From Halobacteriales archaeon QH_7_65_31 (GTDB lineage: Archaea; Halobacteriota; Halobacteria; Halobacteriales; Haloarculaceae), in assembly GCA_003021785.1 (NCBI GenBank), contig PXQU01000016.1, positions 124,001-188,000 of the forward strand: DNA of 64,000 bases, given 5' to 3'. Positions 35,454-44,849 of this stretch are shown piece after piece; position 1 is the first letter of the stretch; the number at the start of each line of letters is the position of its first letter. The notes under the pieces were generated by a model. It made no database searches. It was not told the DNA's origin and saw nothing but the letters and a program-made list of their open reading frames with translations. Position numbers and translations under genes: made by a program.

Positions 35454-37267
35454 CCCGCCAGCCCGTCGAAGGCCGTCTCCCAACCTGCCGTCTTCAGTCG
35501 CCCGATACCTGCCTTCTCCGCTCGCGTCGGATTCACGGCGAGCCGGAGCCGTTGCTCACCGAGTGAGACGAATCCGAGACCCAACTGCTCGGCTGTAGCC
35601 CGGAGGGCGACCCCCACGTCAGCACGGCCAGCAGCCACCCGTCGTGCCGGCGATTCGACTCCCGGCCCTGTGACGCCCGTCGGGCTGTCTGTCACTGCGT
35701 CGAACGCCGCTCGCAGACCGGTTCCAGACGCCTGCACCACGAGACGCAGATCGTCGGAAAGCGAGTCGAGCCCCGTCACACCGTCGGGGTTCTCCTTCGG
35801 AACGACCAGCCCCCACTCCCGCGTCCACGCACCGATGGTCTCAGCCGCGACTCCGTCCCCGTCGGTCACGACGAGGAAATCAGGTACGTCGTCACCGAGC
35901 CACGACCGCGCCTCTCGCTCGCCCACGGACAGATACCGTGGCGGACGCGTCCCACCGACGGTATCGAGCAGTCGCGACACGCCCGGGCCACTGCTCCCCA
36001 TCCCGAGCAGGTCGGGCGGCCGTACGTCCGGTGAGAACAGCTCGACGGTGACGGACTCACCGCTGGCGAGATACCGGGTCTCGGGAGCCATCGCGACCAC
36101 GCCGTCGGCGTCGGTCAGTGAGGTCGTCGCCCCTGACCCCTTGTCCACGGGATAGACGAGCCGGGTTCCGTCACCGTCGGTCGTGATACCGACCGGGATA
36201 TACCGAAGCCGCCCCGACTCGAACCGCTCCTCGACGGCCATCTCGCCGTCGATGGTTGCACCTTCGGGTTCGGGAACGCCGGCAGCCGCACGGATCGCCG
36301 GCGCGACGAACACCCGGAACGTCGTCAGCGCGCTCACCGGATAGCCCGGGAGGCCGACGTAGGCCCCGTCGCCGATCTCGCCGACGAGCAGCGGCTTGCC
36401 CGGCTTGACAGCGACTCCGTGAACAAGCAGTTCACCCCGCTCCTCGATGACCTGATACACCACGTCGACGGCGCTCGCGGAGGTAGATCCCGACGAAAGC
36501 ACGAGATCACACTCCTCGCTCGCCCGTTCGAGCAGCTCGGCCATCGCGTCGAAGTCGTCGCCGACGTGGGGGTAGCGTCTCGGCTCGCCGCCGGCCTCCG
36601 TTACCGCCGCGGCGATCGTCGGCGTGTTCACGTCGTGTATCTGTCCCGACTCGCTATCGACCGTCTCCGCGACCGGCACGAGTTCGTCACCTGTCGAGAT
36701 GATGCCGACGGTCGGCGCGGCACGGACCGAGACCGAACTGACACCGACCGCGGCCAGCAGTCCGATTTCGCGTACGGTGAGTCGTGTCCCTGCTGGCAGG
36801 GCGCGTTCGCCAGCCGCGATATCCGCGCCGGCGGACATCCGTCCGGCTCCCGGCGTCACTGCCGTCTCGATGCGCCGTCCGTCGGCTCCCGACCGCGTCT
36901 GCTCGACCATCACGACGGCGTCGGCTCCCGGCGGCACGACCGCGCCCGTCGATATCTGGACGCACTCGCCCGGCTCGACGGCGATATCTGGTTTCTCCCC
37001 GGCGTGGACGGTCCCAGTGACCGGGAGCGTGACGGGGTTCGTCTCACTCGCACCGGCCGTATCCGCCGCTCGGACGGCGTACCCATCGACGCTCGCACGA
37101 TCGAACCCCGGCACGTCGATCGGGGCGTCGAGCCGCTCCGCGAGCACGCGCCCCCGAGCCTCTGTCAGCGGGACGGTCTCGGCTCCGGCGTCGATCTCTA
37201 ACTCCGCGACGATGTCGTGAACCGCCTCCGGCGGGGTGAGCGTCCGGAACTGCTTGCGGTCGCTCAC
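35402..37267 (-). CDS. moeA: MoeA-type molybdopterin molybdenumtransferase fused to a periplasmic-binding-like domain
   Basis: A 621-residue protein starting at GTG 37267, overlapping the upstream moeA-like stop by four bases. Residues 1 to about 400 form MoeA: VDGYAVRAADT, STGAVVPPGADAVVM, IISTGDELVPVAET and GLPGYPVSALTTFRVF, so the catalytic GDEL segment is kept. From about residue 420 a LysR/ModA-like substrate-binding domain begins (RDLLD, WLGDDVPDFLVVTDGDG, GLVVPKENPDGVTGLDSL). MoeA inserts molybdate or tungstate into molybdopterin; the fused domain may sense the oxyanion or cofactor. Its 3' end overlaps the HAD gene by 52 bases. Confidence 0.9.
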   Translation of the reverse strand: MSDRKQFRTLTPPEAVHDIVAELEIDAGAETVPLTEARGRVLAERLDAPIDVPGFDRASVDGYAVRAADTAGASETNPVTLPVTGTVHAGEKPDIAVEPGECVQISTGAVVPPGADAVVMVEQTRSGADGRRIETAVTPGAGRMSAGADIAAGERALPAGTRLTVREIGLLAAVGVSSVSVRAAPTVGIISTGDELVPVAETVDSESGQIHDVNTPTIAAAVTEAGGEPRRYPHVGDDFDAMAELLERASEECDLVLSSGSTSASAVDVVYQVIEERGELLVHGVAVKPGKPLLVGEIGDGAYVGLPGYPVSALTTFRVFVAPAIRAAAGVPEPEGATIDGEMAVEERFESGRLRYIPVGITTDGDGTRLVYPVDKGSGATTSLTDADGVVAMAPETRYLASGESVTVELFSPDVRPPDLLGMGSSGPGVSRLLDTVGGTRPPRYLSVGEREARSWLGDDVPDFLVVTDGDGVAAETIGAWTREWGLVVPKENPDGVTGLDSLSDDLRLVVQASGTGLRAAFDAVTDSPTGVTGPGVESPARRVAAGRADVGVALRATAEQLGLGFVSLGEQRLRLAVNPTRAEKAGIGRLKTAGWETAFDGLAGYELIDAPNSSSKSETR

Positions 37268-38430
37268 ACCGACCACCGTTCGACGGCGACGGTCTCGCCG
37301 CTATCGATCCCCTCGCTCGCTTCAGGCACGGCGACCCAGCCGTCGGCCGCCGTGACCGTCGACCACTGCGTCGGTGCGCCCGCCGCGATCGGCGTCGCCG
37401 TCTGCTCGTCCTCGGAGAGCCGCACCCGGGCGAAGGTCCGTTCCCCGGGCGTCGACGGGAGCTTTCCGTCCAGCTCCGTCTCGGTCATCGGGATCGGTGG
37501 GAGGCTCCCACCGCCCGCTCGTTCGAGTGCGGGCCGTACGAGCTGTGTCGCGGCGACCAGACTCCCGACGACCGTCCCCGGTACGGAGAGGACGGGCGTC
37601 CCCTCGACGACGCCGATCGTCGTCACCCGTCCGGGACTGATCGCGACACCACGAACTCGTCGGTCGCCGAGATCGTTGAGGACAGAGGTGACGACCGGAT
37701 CTCCGGCGGCCTCGGTCCCGCCGACGGTGACGACGACATCGCGCGTCAGGTCGCGCTGGAGCGCCGGGCGAACGGCGCGCGGCTCGGGCGCGACGGGATC
37801 GCGCGGTTCCGGCCGTCCCCCCCATCGCCCGACGAGTCCGGCGAGCGTTCGCCCCGGAGCGGTGACGCGCTCCGATCGCCCGACCGGGACGATACCGACG
37901 GTCGGCTCGGCGAAACAGCTGACCCGGCCGTGACCCGCGGTCGCGAGTGCTCCCAGCGCTGCGGGCGTCAGTCGCGTCCCGGTCGGATACAGCAGCTCGC
38001 CCGCGTCGATATCACTCCCGACCGTCGCAATGTGTGCGCCCTCGGCGACGGCCGTCGTGACGGCCACCGCGTCCTCGGTTCGCTCGACGGCGTCGCTCGG
38101 CACGACCGCGGTCGCGCGCTCCGGGAGCGGTTCACCGGCGGTCACTCGGATCGCCTCGTCTGCCGCCGGTGAGCCGGTCGTCTCGCGTAGCCGAACCGGT
38201 GTGCGCTCGCTCGCGTCGTAGGTCGCACTCGCGTTGACAGCCACGCCGGTCGTCGTCGCCCGCCGCTCCGGTGGAACCGGCTCCTCAGCGTAGCTGTCGT
38301 GCGCGAGCACACGCCCAGTGGCCCGTGCGAGCGGTAGCGTCGCCGTCTCCGTCGGTGACGGAACGATCTCGGCGAGCACGCGTCGCGTCTCGGCCGCCGA
38401 CGCGGTGTGTTTGATACCCGAATCGTGCAT
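37264..38430 (-). CDS. divergent MoeA-like protein
   Basis: A 388-residue protein with MoeA architecture: an N-terminal domain (TASAAETRRVLAEIVPS, PLARATGRVLAHDSY), a second domain (GAHIATVGSDIDAGELLYPTGTRLTP), the MoCF domain and a C-terminal beta barrel (ERTFARVRLSEDEQTATPI). The catalytic motif that reads STGDEL in the downstream paralogue is here VPVGRSERV, and the PGYPVS loop is PGTVVGSL. It may therefore be a non-catalytic partner or have changed function. The stop overlaps the next moeA GTG, so the two are co-translated. Confidence 0.82.
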   Translation of the reverse strand: MHDSGIKHTASAAETRRVLAEIVPSPTETATLPLARATGRVLAHDSYAEEPVPPERRATTTGVAVNASATYDASERTPVRLRETTGSPAADEAIRVTAGEPLPERATAVVPSDAVERTEDAVAVTTAVAEGAHIATVGSDIDAGELLYPTGTRLTPAALGALATAGHGRVSCFAEPTVGIVPVGRSERVTAPGRTLAGLVGRWGGRPEPRDPVAPEPRAVRPALQRDLTRDVVVTVGGTEAAGDPVVTSVLNDLGDRRVRGVAISPGRVTTIGVVEGTPVLSVPGTVVGSLVAATQLVRPALERAGGGSLPPIPMTETELDGKLPSTPGERTFARVRLSEDEQTATPIAAGAPTQWSTVTAADGWVAVPEASEGIDSGETVAVERWSV

Positions 38431-38468
38431 GCCGACACACGGGGCGGCCGGTAGAAAAGTCGCTCGCG

Positions 38469-39299
38469 CTACCCGAGCGTCGCCTCGGTGTCGATACCGT
38501 ACACCGCTGCTGGCGTCTCGACGTGTGCCCGCCGCATCGCGTCGTCGTAGCCCGCCTCGCGGAGCCACGTCACGCGCCGCGGAACCGTCTTCGGGCCAAG
38601 CACCATCCCCGGTCGATCGGGGTCGTCGATGAAGTCCGTTTCCATGAGGAACGGCTCGCCCGACTCCGCGGCGGCTTCGAGCGCCTCTTTTCGTCCGATG
38701 ACGCTCGGTGTCGCGCCGTCGGTCGGTCCCTCGGCGTAGTGTTTGACGACGCGCTCGGCCGGGAGCCCGGCCTCGCTCGCCCACCGCTCGATCTCCGGGA
38801 ACGCGTCGCCGCTCTCGGTGTGGAGCTGAACGGCGCAGTCGCATCTCGCGCCGACGGCGAAGGCGTGACGCATCACCGCGTTCGACGCCTCCCACACCTC
38901 CGGAGAGACGTCGTAGTGCGGTCGCCCGGACTTGATCGCCAGCGCCGCGCCGCTGGCGACGTACTCGCCCGCCACGTCGAGCCCGGTTCGCATCAGGTCG
39001 CACGCCGCCGCCGGCTCGAAGCCGCGGTTCGTCAGCCGTGAGACGAGCGCGGGATGGACGCCGAGCACCGGCCACGCTCGCCCGGGCAGTCGCTCGCTCG
39101 CCCGCTCGGTCACGTCGATCGTCAGCTCGAACGCCTCGCGGAAGCCGGTCTCGCCGTCCACCTCTCCGACGAGCTCCCACGACGGCTTGTTGAGCACGAG
39201 CAGATGCGTCCCGCCGACGTTCACGAAATCCGTCACCGCCTCGGCTCCCTGTCCGTTCACCGGATCGAGATGGAGGTGATCGTCGAGAATCGGCTGCAT
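38469..39299 (-). CDS. TatD-related metal-dependent hydrolase
   Basis: A 276-residue TIM-barrel hydrolase. DDHLHLDP is the HxH metal motif at residues 6-13, CDCAVQLHTESG provides the mid-barrel His-Glu, VKHYAEGP another His, and METDFIDDPDRPG the C-terminal Asp site. This matches archaeal TatD-type or related amidohydrolases. Substrate is unknown: deoxyribonuclease activity is known for some relatives only. It is co-directional with and just upstream of the MoeA-like genes, 38 bases away. Confidence 0.85.
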   Translation of the reverse strand: MQPILDDHLHLDPVNGQGAEAVTDFVNVGGTHLLVLNKPSWELVGEVDGETGFREAFELTIDVTERASERLPGRAWPVLGVHPALVSRLTNRGFEPAAACDLMRTGLDVAGEYVASGAALAIKSGRPHYDVSPEVWEASNAVMRHAFAVGARCDCAVQLHTESGDAFPEIERWASEAGLPAERVVKHYAEGPTDGATPSVIGRKEALEAAAESGEPFLMETDFIDDPDRPGMVLGPKTVPRRVTWLREAGYDDAMRRAHVETPAAVYGIDTEATLG

Positions 39300-39360
39300 A
39301 CGTGCGTTCGAGGCGGGGCGGACGAAAACGCTCCGTCTCGTCGGTCGCTCCCCAACTCGA

Positions 39361-40389
39361 TCAGACGCCGACGATGACGCTGAACGCGTCGATCGTCTCC
39401 CCGCCGACCCAGCCGATGAAGAGCAGATACGCGACCGCGAGCAGGGACGCTTCCCGCCCCGTGAGGGTGAGATCGGTCCGGAGGAGGGTGAACAGCAGAA
39501 CCGTTGCGAGAGTCAACACACCGAACATCGGGACGGCGACGGCGAACGAGATCGGTGCGCTCCCGGCGATGAGCACGCCGACCGGGATCGCCACGAGCAG
39601 ATCGAACGTGTTCGAGCCGAGGACGTTGCCGAGACTGGTGATGCCGTCACCGGCACGGGCGGCCCGCACGCTGACGAGCGCGTCGGGGAGACTCGTCGCC
39701 GCAGCCAAGATCGTCACGCCGGCGAGAAACGGCGGGATCCCGAAGCTCGCGTTCAACACCTCGACGGCTCCCACGAGCGACTCCACGCCGAACAGGATCG
39801 CCGCCAGCCCGAGGATGAGGGTCCCCCAGCTCCGCCGCGCGTTGACGTCACCGGTCTGCTTGGCCTCGTGGTCGCTCACGTCCTGCCACTGGATGAACAG
39901 ATACAGGCCGTACAGCCCCAGCGGGATCAGTGCCAGCGGGCGCGTGACCTCCCCGCCGAGCCGACCTACTCCCGTCGGATAGTAGATCACGGCCAGCGCA
40001 AAGGTGATGACGAGCGCGGAGACGGCGAGCATGTAGAACTGCGCCTCCTTGTAGACGATGGCGCGGTCGGCACTCACCGGCTCGTCGGCGACGATCCCCG
40101 CCAGCGCCGGAATCACGAGCACGTTGAAGATGGCCGATCCGACGATCGCACCGACGCCCATCGAGAACGACCCCGAAAGCGCCGTGATGACGACGCTCGC
40201 CAGCTCCGGAAAGCTGGAGCCGACCGCGACGACGATCGACCCCTGTACGACCGCCGGGAGCCCGTACTGCGTTGCGAGCTCGTCTGCGGCGTCGTCGAGC
40301 CAGCCGCTTCCCTGCCACACGACGACCGTCGCGACGAGGACGACGAGCACGGCGGCGGGTGGCGTCGCCGGCACGAGTCCGAAGAACAT
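39361..40389 (-). CDS. sodium/calcium exchanger family antiporter
   Basis: A 342-residue protein with ten helices in two inverted repeats. The alpha-1 repeat is GSSFPELASVVITALSGSFSMGVGAIVGSAIFNVLVIPAL, and the alpha-2 repeat is VTILAAATSLPDALVSVRAARAGDGITSLGNVLGSNTFDLLVAIPVG. In alpha-2 the usual Glu of the GTSLPE motif is Asp, and alpha-1 keeps Glu. It probably exports calcium against sodium or protons. The ATG at 40389 is the likely start; a frame to 40416 adds nine residues. Confidence 0.9.
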   Translation of the reverse strand: MFFGLVPATPPAAVLVVLVATVVVWQGSGWLDDAADELATQYGLPAVVQGSIVVAVGSSFPELASVVITALSGSFSMGVGAIVGSAIFNVLVIPALAGIVADEPVSADRAIVYKEAQFYMLAVSALVITFALAVIYYPTGVGRLGGEVTRPLALIPLGLYGLYLFIQWQDVSDHEAKQTGDVNARRSWGTLILGLAAILFGVESLVGAVEVLNASFGIPPFLAGVTILAAATSLPDALVSVRAARAGDGITSLGNVLGSNTFDLLVAIPVGVLIAGSAPISFAVAVPMFGVLTLATVLLFTLLRTDLTLTGREASLLAVAYLLFIGWVGGETIDAFSVIVGV

Positions 40390-40420
40390 ACCCGGGCGAT
40401 AGACAGTCGCAGACAAAAGG

Positions 40421-40852
40421 CTACTCAGTCGCGTCCCCGAGCGTCACGCGGCCGTGTGCCGCGTTCGCGAGCGCGTCCGAGCGCCCGTGCTCGCCGGGCG
40501 CGACCGCGACCGTCCGGAGCCCGCGGCGGTTCGCCACCTCGACTGCCGGCTTGAAGTCGGTGTCACGCGAGACGACGACGACGGTGTCGAGATCGCCCGT
40601 CGCGACGAACTCCGTCAGATCGACGGCGAGCTTCACGTCCACGTCGCCGCTCGTCACTGTCACCTCGAACCCGCGTGCCTCGGCGGCTCGAATCAGCTCC
40701 GGCGGTGCGCCGTCGTCGAGATACAGCCGCTTCACCGCGAGCTGTCCCTCTGCTGTCGCCGTCTCGCGAACCTCGTTCAGATCGACGTCGAACTCCTCGC
40801 GGAAGACGTTCGGCCCGTCGACGAACACCCCGACGCGCGCTGGCTCGTCCAT
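40421..40852 (-). CDS. NYN/PIN-like domain protein (TIGR00288-like)
   Basis: A 143-residue protein. VGVFVDGPNVFREEF carries the first acidic residue and Asn of the NYN nuclease fold, DVDVKLAVDLTEFVA the second acidic cluster, and TVVVVSRDTDFKPAVEVANRRG the third (SRDTDF). These form a metal-dependent nuclease site as in PIN domains, so an RNase role is likely but the substrate is unknown. It begins and ends near convergent or co-directional neighbours without overlap. Confidence 0.85.
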   Translation of the reverse strand: MDEPARVGVFVDGPNVFREEFDVDLNEVRETATAEGQLAVKRLYLDDGAPPELIRAAEARGFEVTVTSGDVDVKLAVDLTEFVATGDLDTVVVVSRDTDFKPAVEVANRRGLRTVAVAPGEHGRSDALANAAHGRVTLGDATE

Positions 40853-40980
40853 ACCGTCGGTTCACGCCGAACGGGAAACCGCTGCCGGTCGCCGGACATC
40901 GGTCGACGAACCCGAACGTTCAACCGGGGAGCCGGAGCCAGACACGCCGTTCGGCGTGTCGTCATCGCCGGACGATCCCC

Positions 40981-41154
40981 ATGTACTGTCACAACTGCGG
41001 TAACTACGACCGATTCGTGCTGTCGCTCGAACTGCGTGCCGTCGTCGGACCGACGAGTCCGACGCGGCCGGAGTGGGGCGTGACGATCGCCTGTGATCGG
41101 TGTGCGAGCACGCACGTCGCCGGCGACCCGAGCCGCGTCTTCGAGCTACTGTGA
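40981..41154 (+). CDS. small zinc-ribbon protein, unknown function
   Basis: A 57-residue protein with two cysteine pairs, CHNC at residues 3-6 and CDRC at 38-41, separated by a beta-rich segment, forming a probable zinc ribbon. No partner is evident. Its stop overlaps the end of the convergent gene by nine bases. Small zinc-finger proteins of this size are abundant in haloarchaea and mostly uncharacterised. Confidence 0.7.
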   Translation: MYCHNCGNYDRFVLSLELRAVVGPTSPTRPEWGVTIACDRCASTHVAGDPSRVFELL

Positions 41155-41448
41155 CTCGGCCAGCGTCGTCTGCTCGTAGGTCGCGTCCAGCCGGGTCGCG
41201 TGCCAGCGAAGCAGCTGTTCGATCCCCCGGATCAGCTGCTCGTCGAGACGCGTCTCCGTCGGTGGCGTGACGAGCCGGACCGCGTCCGGAACCGTTTCGG
41301 CGAGCACGCCACAGGCGCGACCGACGGCTTCTCCCGCAGACTGGTCCGTCCAGCGACAGTCCCGGTCGGGCGAGGTGGTTCGAACCGCACACTGGTTCTC
41401 ACTCGACGGCAGACGTATCACGACAGTGATCTGAGTGGCCGGGTCCAT
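41146..41448 (-). CDS. conserved haloarchaeal protein, unknown function
   Basis: A 100-residue soluble protein. An N-terminal strand (MDPATQITVVIRLPSSEN) is followed by a CAVRTTSPDRDCRW segment with two cysteines and helices (AGEAVGRACGVLAETVPDAVRLV, RLDEQLIRGIEQLLRWHA). No family is recognised. It is divergent from the AbrB-like gene across 68 AT-rich bases (41449-41516) that probably hold both promoters. Confidence 0.6.
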   Translation of the reverse strand: MDPATQITVVIRLPSSENQCAVRTTSPDRDCRWTDQSAGEAVGRACGVLAETVPDAVRLVTPPTETRLDEQLIRGIEQLLRWHATRLDATYEQTTLAESQ

Positions 41449-41516
41449 TGGGATTTGTGACTATTTTGCTGATATAGCTAATAGCTGATAAGCGTACCGT
41501 CGCACTTTGCCGTGGT

Positions 41517-41684
41517 ATGACGGACGAGCAGATTCTCGGAACGACGAAAGTGACGGACAGATGGCGGATCAGTCTCATCAAAGCGGTCCGTGAGGAGTTC
41601 GACGCGGAGGGAGAGGAGATCGAGATCGGTGATCTCCTCGTGTTCAAGCGCCGCGACGGGGAGATACTCATCGAGCCGGCGTAG
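41517..41684 (+). CDS. AbrB/MazE/SpoVT-like swapped-hairpin DNA-binding protein
   Basis: A 55-residue protein (MTDEQILGTTKVTDRWRISL to EILIEPA). The pattern TKVTDRWRISLIKAVREEF, then IEIGDLLVFKRRDGEILIEP, matches the AbrB swapped-hairpin fold: strand, short helix, GD.l.f loop and strand, seen in antitoxins and transition-state regulators. It ends 50 bases before gcvT and lacks an adjacent toxin, so it may regulate the glycine cleavage genes or itself (inference from position). Confidence 0.75.
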   Translation: MTDEQILGTTKVTDRWRISLIKAVREEFDAEGEEIEIGDLLVFKRRDGEILIEPA

Positions 41685-41734
41685 CGTCGATCCAGAACCG
41701 AACGTATTAACGCTCGGCGCGAAACCGTCGATGT

Positions 41735-42832
41735 ATGGCCCTTCGAACGCCGCCGTTGCGCGAGGTACACGCCGACCGTGGCGCGAAGTTCACCGAGTTC
41801 GGCGGCTGGGACATGCCGGTCGAGTTCGACGGTATCCAGACCGAACACGCTGCCGTCCGGACGACCGCCGGACTGTTCGACGTCTCGCACATGGGACAGA
41901 TCGAGGTGTCCGGTCCCGACGCGACGGTGCTGATGAACCAGCTGGTGAGCAACGATGTGACTGCCCTCGACGTCGGCGATGCACAGTACGCCGCGATCAC
42001 GACCGCCGAGGGGACGATGCTCGATGATACGGTCGTCTATCTGCTCCCGGACGGAGAGACATATCTGTTCGTCCCGAACGCCGGCGGTGACGACGACATC
42101 TTCGACCGCTGGATCGACCACCGCGACCGATGGGGTCTCGATGCCACCGTCGAGAACGCCACCGAAGCGTACGCGATGTTCGCGCTTCAGGGCCCGGACG
42201 CGGTCGCTACTGTCGACGATCTCGCACGCGAGGATATCGCCGCGCTCTCGCGGTTCACAGCGACGCACGCGACGCTCGCCGACGCGGAGTGTCTCGTCGC
42301 CCGCACCGGCTACACCGGTGAGGACGGCGTCGAACTCCTTCTCGATCAGGCCGACGCCGAGCGTGTCTGGAGTGCGCTCGCCGACACCGGCGACGGGTCG
42401 GTTCAGCCGTGCGGACTCGGTGCGCGCGACACGCTCCGTATCGAGGCGGGATTCCTGCTCGCGGGACAGGATTTCCACCCCGAGACGAATCCGCGCACGC
42501 CGTTCGAGGCGGGGATCGATTTCGCGGTCGATCTCGACACCGAGTTCGTCGGTCGGGACGCGCTCGCAGAAGCGACCGATCCGGACGAGCAGTTCATCGG
42601 CTTCACGCTCATCGATCGCGGGATCCCGCGACACGGCTACGACATCGTCAACACCGCCAACCACGTCGTCGGGACGGTCACGTCGGGCACGATGAGTCCG
42701 ACGCTCGATGAGCCGCTCGGGACGGGGTATCTCCCGAGCGAGTACGCCGATCCGGGGACGAACCTGCGGGTAGTCGTCCGCGGCAGTCAGAAGAACGCCC
42801 GCGTCCAGCAGCTCCCATTCTACACACCATGA
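41735..42832 (+). CDS. gcvT: glycine cleavage system T protein (aminomethyltransferase)
   Basis: A 365-residue folate-dependent enzyme that transfers the methylene unit from aminomethyl-lipoyl GcvH to tetrahydrofolate or its haloarchaeal counterpart, releasing ammonia. [67 protein letters not shown] and [18 protein letters not shown] are family hallmarks in order. The gcvH ATG overlaps its stop by four bases. Confidence 0.95.
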   Translation: MALRTPPLREVHADRGAKFTEFGGWDMPVEFDGIQTEHAAVRTTAGLFDVSHMGQIEVSGPDATVLMNQLVSNDVTALDVGDAQYAAITTAEGTMLDDTVVYLLPDGETYLFVPNAGGDDDIFDRWIDHRDRWGLDATVENATEAYAMFALQGPDAVATVDDLAREDIAALSRFTATHATLADAECLVARTGYTGEDGVELLLDQADAERVWSALADTGDGSVQPCGLGARDTLRIEAGFLLAGQDFHPETNPRTPFEAGIDFAVDLDTEFVGRDALAEATDPDEQFIGFTLIDRGIPRHGYDIVNTANHVVGTVTSGTMSPTLDEPLGTGYLPSEYADPGTNLRVVVRGSQKNARVQQLPFYTP

Positions 42833-43209
42833 GCTTCGATATCGACACCGAGTGCCGCTATCTGGAATCACACGAGTGGGTCCGTCCCGACGGAGACACC
42901 GCTCGAATCGGTATCACTGACTTCGCGCAGGACGAACTCGGTGACGTGGTCTTCGTCGAGCTTCCGAGCGAGGGAGACAAGATGACTGCCGACGAGGAGT
43001 TCGGCGTCATCGAGTCGATCAAGGCGGTCTCTGACCTCTACGCGCCGGTCTCCGGTGAGGTCGTCGCGATCAACGAGCGGCTGTTCGACGAGCCGGAGCT
43101 CGTCAACGACGACCCCTTCGGCGACGGCTGGATGCTCGAAGTCGCCCACGAGGAGATAGACTCCGACGGTCTGCTTACCGGCGAGGAGTACCGCGACCAG
43201 ACCGAGTAG
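42829..43209 (+). CDS. gcvH: glycine cleavage system H protein
   Basis: A 126-residue lipoyl carrier. The lipoylation site lysine lies in [21 protein letters not shown] (Lys near residue 64). [38 protein letters not shown] is the standard N-terminal half. It shuttles aminomethyl groups between GcvP and GcvT. It overlaps gcvT by four bases, while gcvPA is separated by a 311-base gap. Confidence 0.95.
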   Translation: MSFDIDTECRYLESHEWVRPDGDTARIGITDFAQDELGDVVFVELPSEGDKMTADEEFGVIESIKAVSDLYAPVSGEVVAINERLFDEPELVNDDPFGDGWMLEVAHEEIDSDGLLTGEEYRDQTE

Positions 43210-43520
43210 CGACGCTTCGGCGTTCGACCGACTTTCGGAGCCGTGGAACTGGCGAACAGACGGTTAGATACGCGCGACGGGACACCGTACGACCGCCTCG
43301 GCCGTCGCGGACGGCTTCTCAGATCATTGGGCCGTCTGGTCGCGGCTTCTGTGTTAAACTCTCCCCGCGGTGCGCCCGTGAACACCGGTCGAACGATACA
43401 TATTCGTGTATAGATAAGCAGCTCGTAATTCGCTTATAGTCGTATACGTGTCGAGTGAACCGCGGGTCTCAAGAGCGAGGAGCCACTACGTATCGGTATG
43501 AGACACGGGGCAGATTCTCG
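43210..43520 (+). promoter_or_regulatory. gcvH-gcvPA intergenic region with inverted repeats and probable gcvP promoter
   Basis: No gene is seen in this 311-base gap. It becomes AT-rich from 43390. ATACA (43396-43400) and TGTAT (43407-43411) form one inverted repeat, and ATAAGC (43414-43419) and GCTTAT (43432-43437) a second that overlaps a TATA-like string (CTTATAG). That box is about 85 bases before the gcvPA ATG, which would give a leader of about 55 bases. The repeats could be operators for glycine- or one-carbon-dependent control. I do not recognise a glycine riboswitch. Confidence 0.45.
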
Positions 43521-44849
43521 ATGAGCGGCACTCCGTACGCACCACATACGACACGCGAGACGGAGACGATGCTGGACGCCGTCGGCGTCGAGAGCGAGGA
43601 ATCGCTGTTCGATATCCCCGACTCCGTCCGGTTCGACGGCGAGTTCGGTATCGAGGCGAAGAGCGAGCGGGCCACCCGACGTGCGGTGGTCTCGACGCTC
43701 GCCGAGAACGACGACCTGACCGAGTTCCTGGGCCGCGGTCACTACGACCACTACGTACCGTCGGTCGTCGATCACCTCTCCGACCGCTCGGAGTTCATCA
43801 CCTCCTACACGCAGTATCAGCCGGAGGTCGCGCAGGGGTTCCTCCAAGCGCTGTTCGAGTACCAGTCGATGCTCGTCGAACTGACCGGGCTGGAGGTAGC
43901 GAACTGCTCGATGTACGACGCCGCGACCGCGCTCGGCGAAGCGGCGACGCTCGCTGGTCGCCTGCGCTCCGTCTCCGGCACGCGCGTGCTCGTCCCCGAT
44001 CTACTCCACGAGGGTCGCCGGGGCGTGCTCGACAACTACGTTGCCGGTACAGACCTCACTGTCGAAACGTATCCGATGGCCGACGGCAACATCGACGGCG
44101 ACGCGCTCGCTGAGCAGGTAGACGAGACGACGGCGATGGTGTACGTCGAGAACCCGACCGTCCGCGGGACGATCGAGGAGCAGCTCGATACCGTAGACGA
44201 ACTCACCGACGACCACGACGCGCTGTTCACCCTCGGCACGGATATCGTCTCGCTCGCCCTGCTAGAGGAGCCGGAACGTGCCGGAGCCGACGTCGTCGTC
44301 GGCGACGGAAGCGCCCTCGGTCTCGGCTCCGCGTACGGCTTCGGACTCGGCCTGTTCGCCTGTCGCGGCGACCGGGAGTTCCTCCGGCAGATTCCGGGGC
44401 GTCTGGTCGGCGCGAGCGAGGACAGCGACGAGAAGCGAGCGTACACGCTGACGCTTCAGACCCGCGAACAGCATATCCGTCGGGAGCGTGCCACCTCGAA
44501 CATCTGCTCGAATCAGGCGTGGGTCGCGCTCCGGACGGCGATGCACGTCGCCTCGCTCGGCCCGGACGGGCTCGTCGAGCTGGCGAACGACAGCGTCCGT
44601 CGCGCTCGCGAGACGGCTGCCCGTCTGGACGAGCTACCGGGTGTCCACGCGCCGGTTCACGATCGCCATCATATCCGCGAGTTCGTCGCGCGAGTCGAAC
44701 CGCCCGCCGAGACCGTCGTCTCCGACCTCGAAGCCGAGGGGTATGCGGTCCACACCGTCGGCGAACACGAGATTCAGGTCTGTGTGACGGAGACGAACGA
44801 ATCGGCGCTCGACGGGTTCGTCGCGGCGCTCTCGGAGGTGGTTCGGTGA
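43521..44849 (+). CDS. gcvPA: glycine dehydrogenase (decarboxylating) subunit 1
   Basis: A 442-residue fold-type I PLP subunit forming the alpha part of split Gcv[24 protein letters not shown] is the normal haloarchaeal start. [42 protein letters not shown] and [26 protein letters not shown] are family signatures, and [21 protein letters not shown] lies near the end. It lacks the PLP lysine, which is on subunit 2. The next gene starts with GTG inside its stop (GTGA). Confidence 0.95.
   Translation: MSGTPYAPHTTRETETMLDAVGVESEESLFDIPDSVRFDGEFGIEAKSERATRRAVVSTLAENDDLTEFLGRGHYDHYVPSVVDHLSDRSEFITSYTQYQPEVAQGFLQALFEYQSMLVELTGLEVANCSMYDAATALGEAATLAGRLRSVSGTRVLVPDLLHEGRRGVLDNYVAGTDLTVETYPMADGNIDGDALAEQVDETTAMVYVENPTVRGTIEEQLDTVDELTDDHDALFTLGTDIVSLALLEEPERAGADVVVGDGSALGLGSAYGFGLGLFACRGDREFLRQIPGRLVGASEDSDEKRAYTLTLQTREQHIRRERATSNICSNQAWVALRTAMHVASLGPDGLVELANDSVRRARETAARLDELPGVHAPVHDRHHIREFVARVEPPAETVVSDLEAEGYAVHTVGEHEIQVCVTETNESALDGFVAALSEVVR

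Noticed and set aside
43210..43520. Glycine riboswitch upstream of gcvPA
   Set aside because: The conserved glycine aptamer core is not recognisable; only short inverted repeats are seen.
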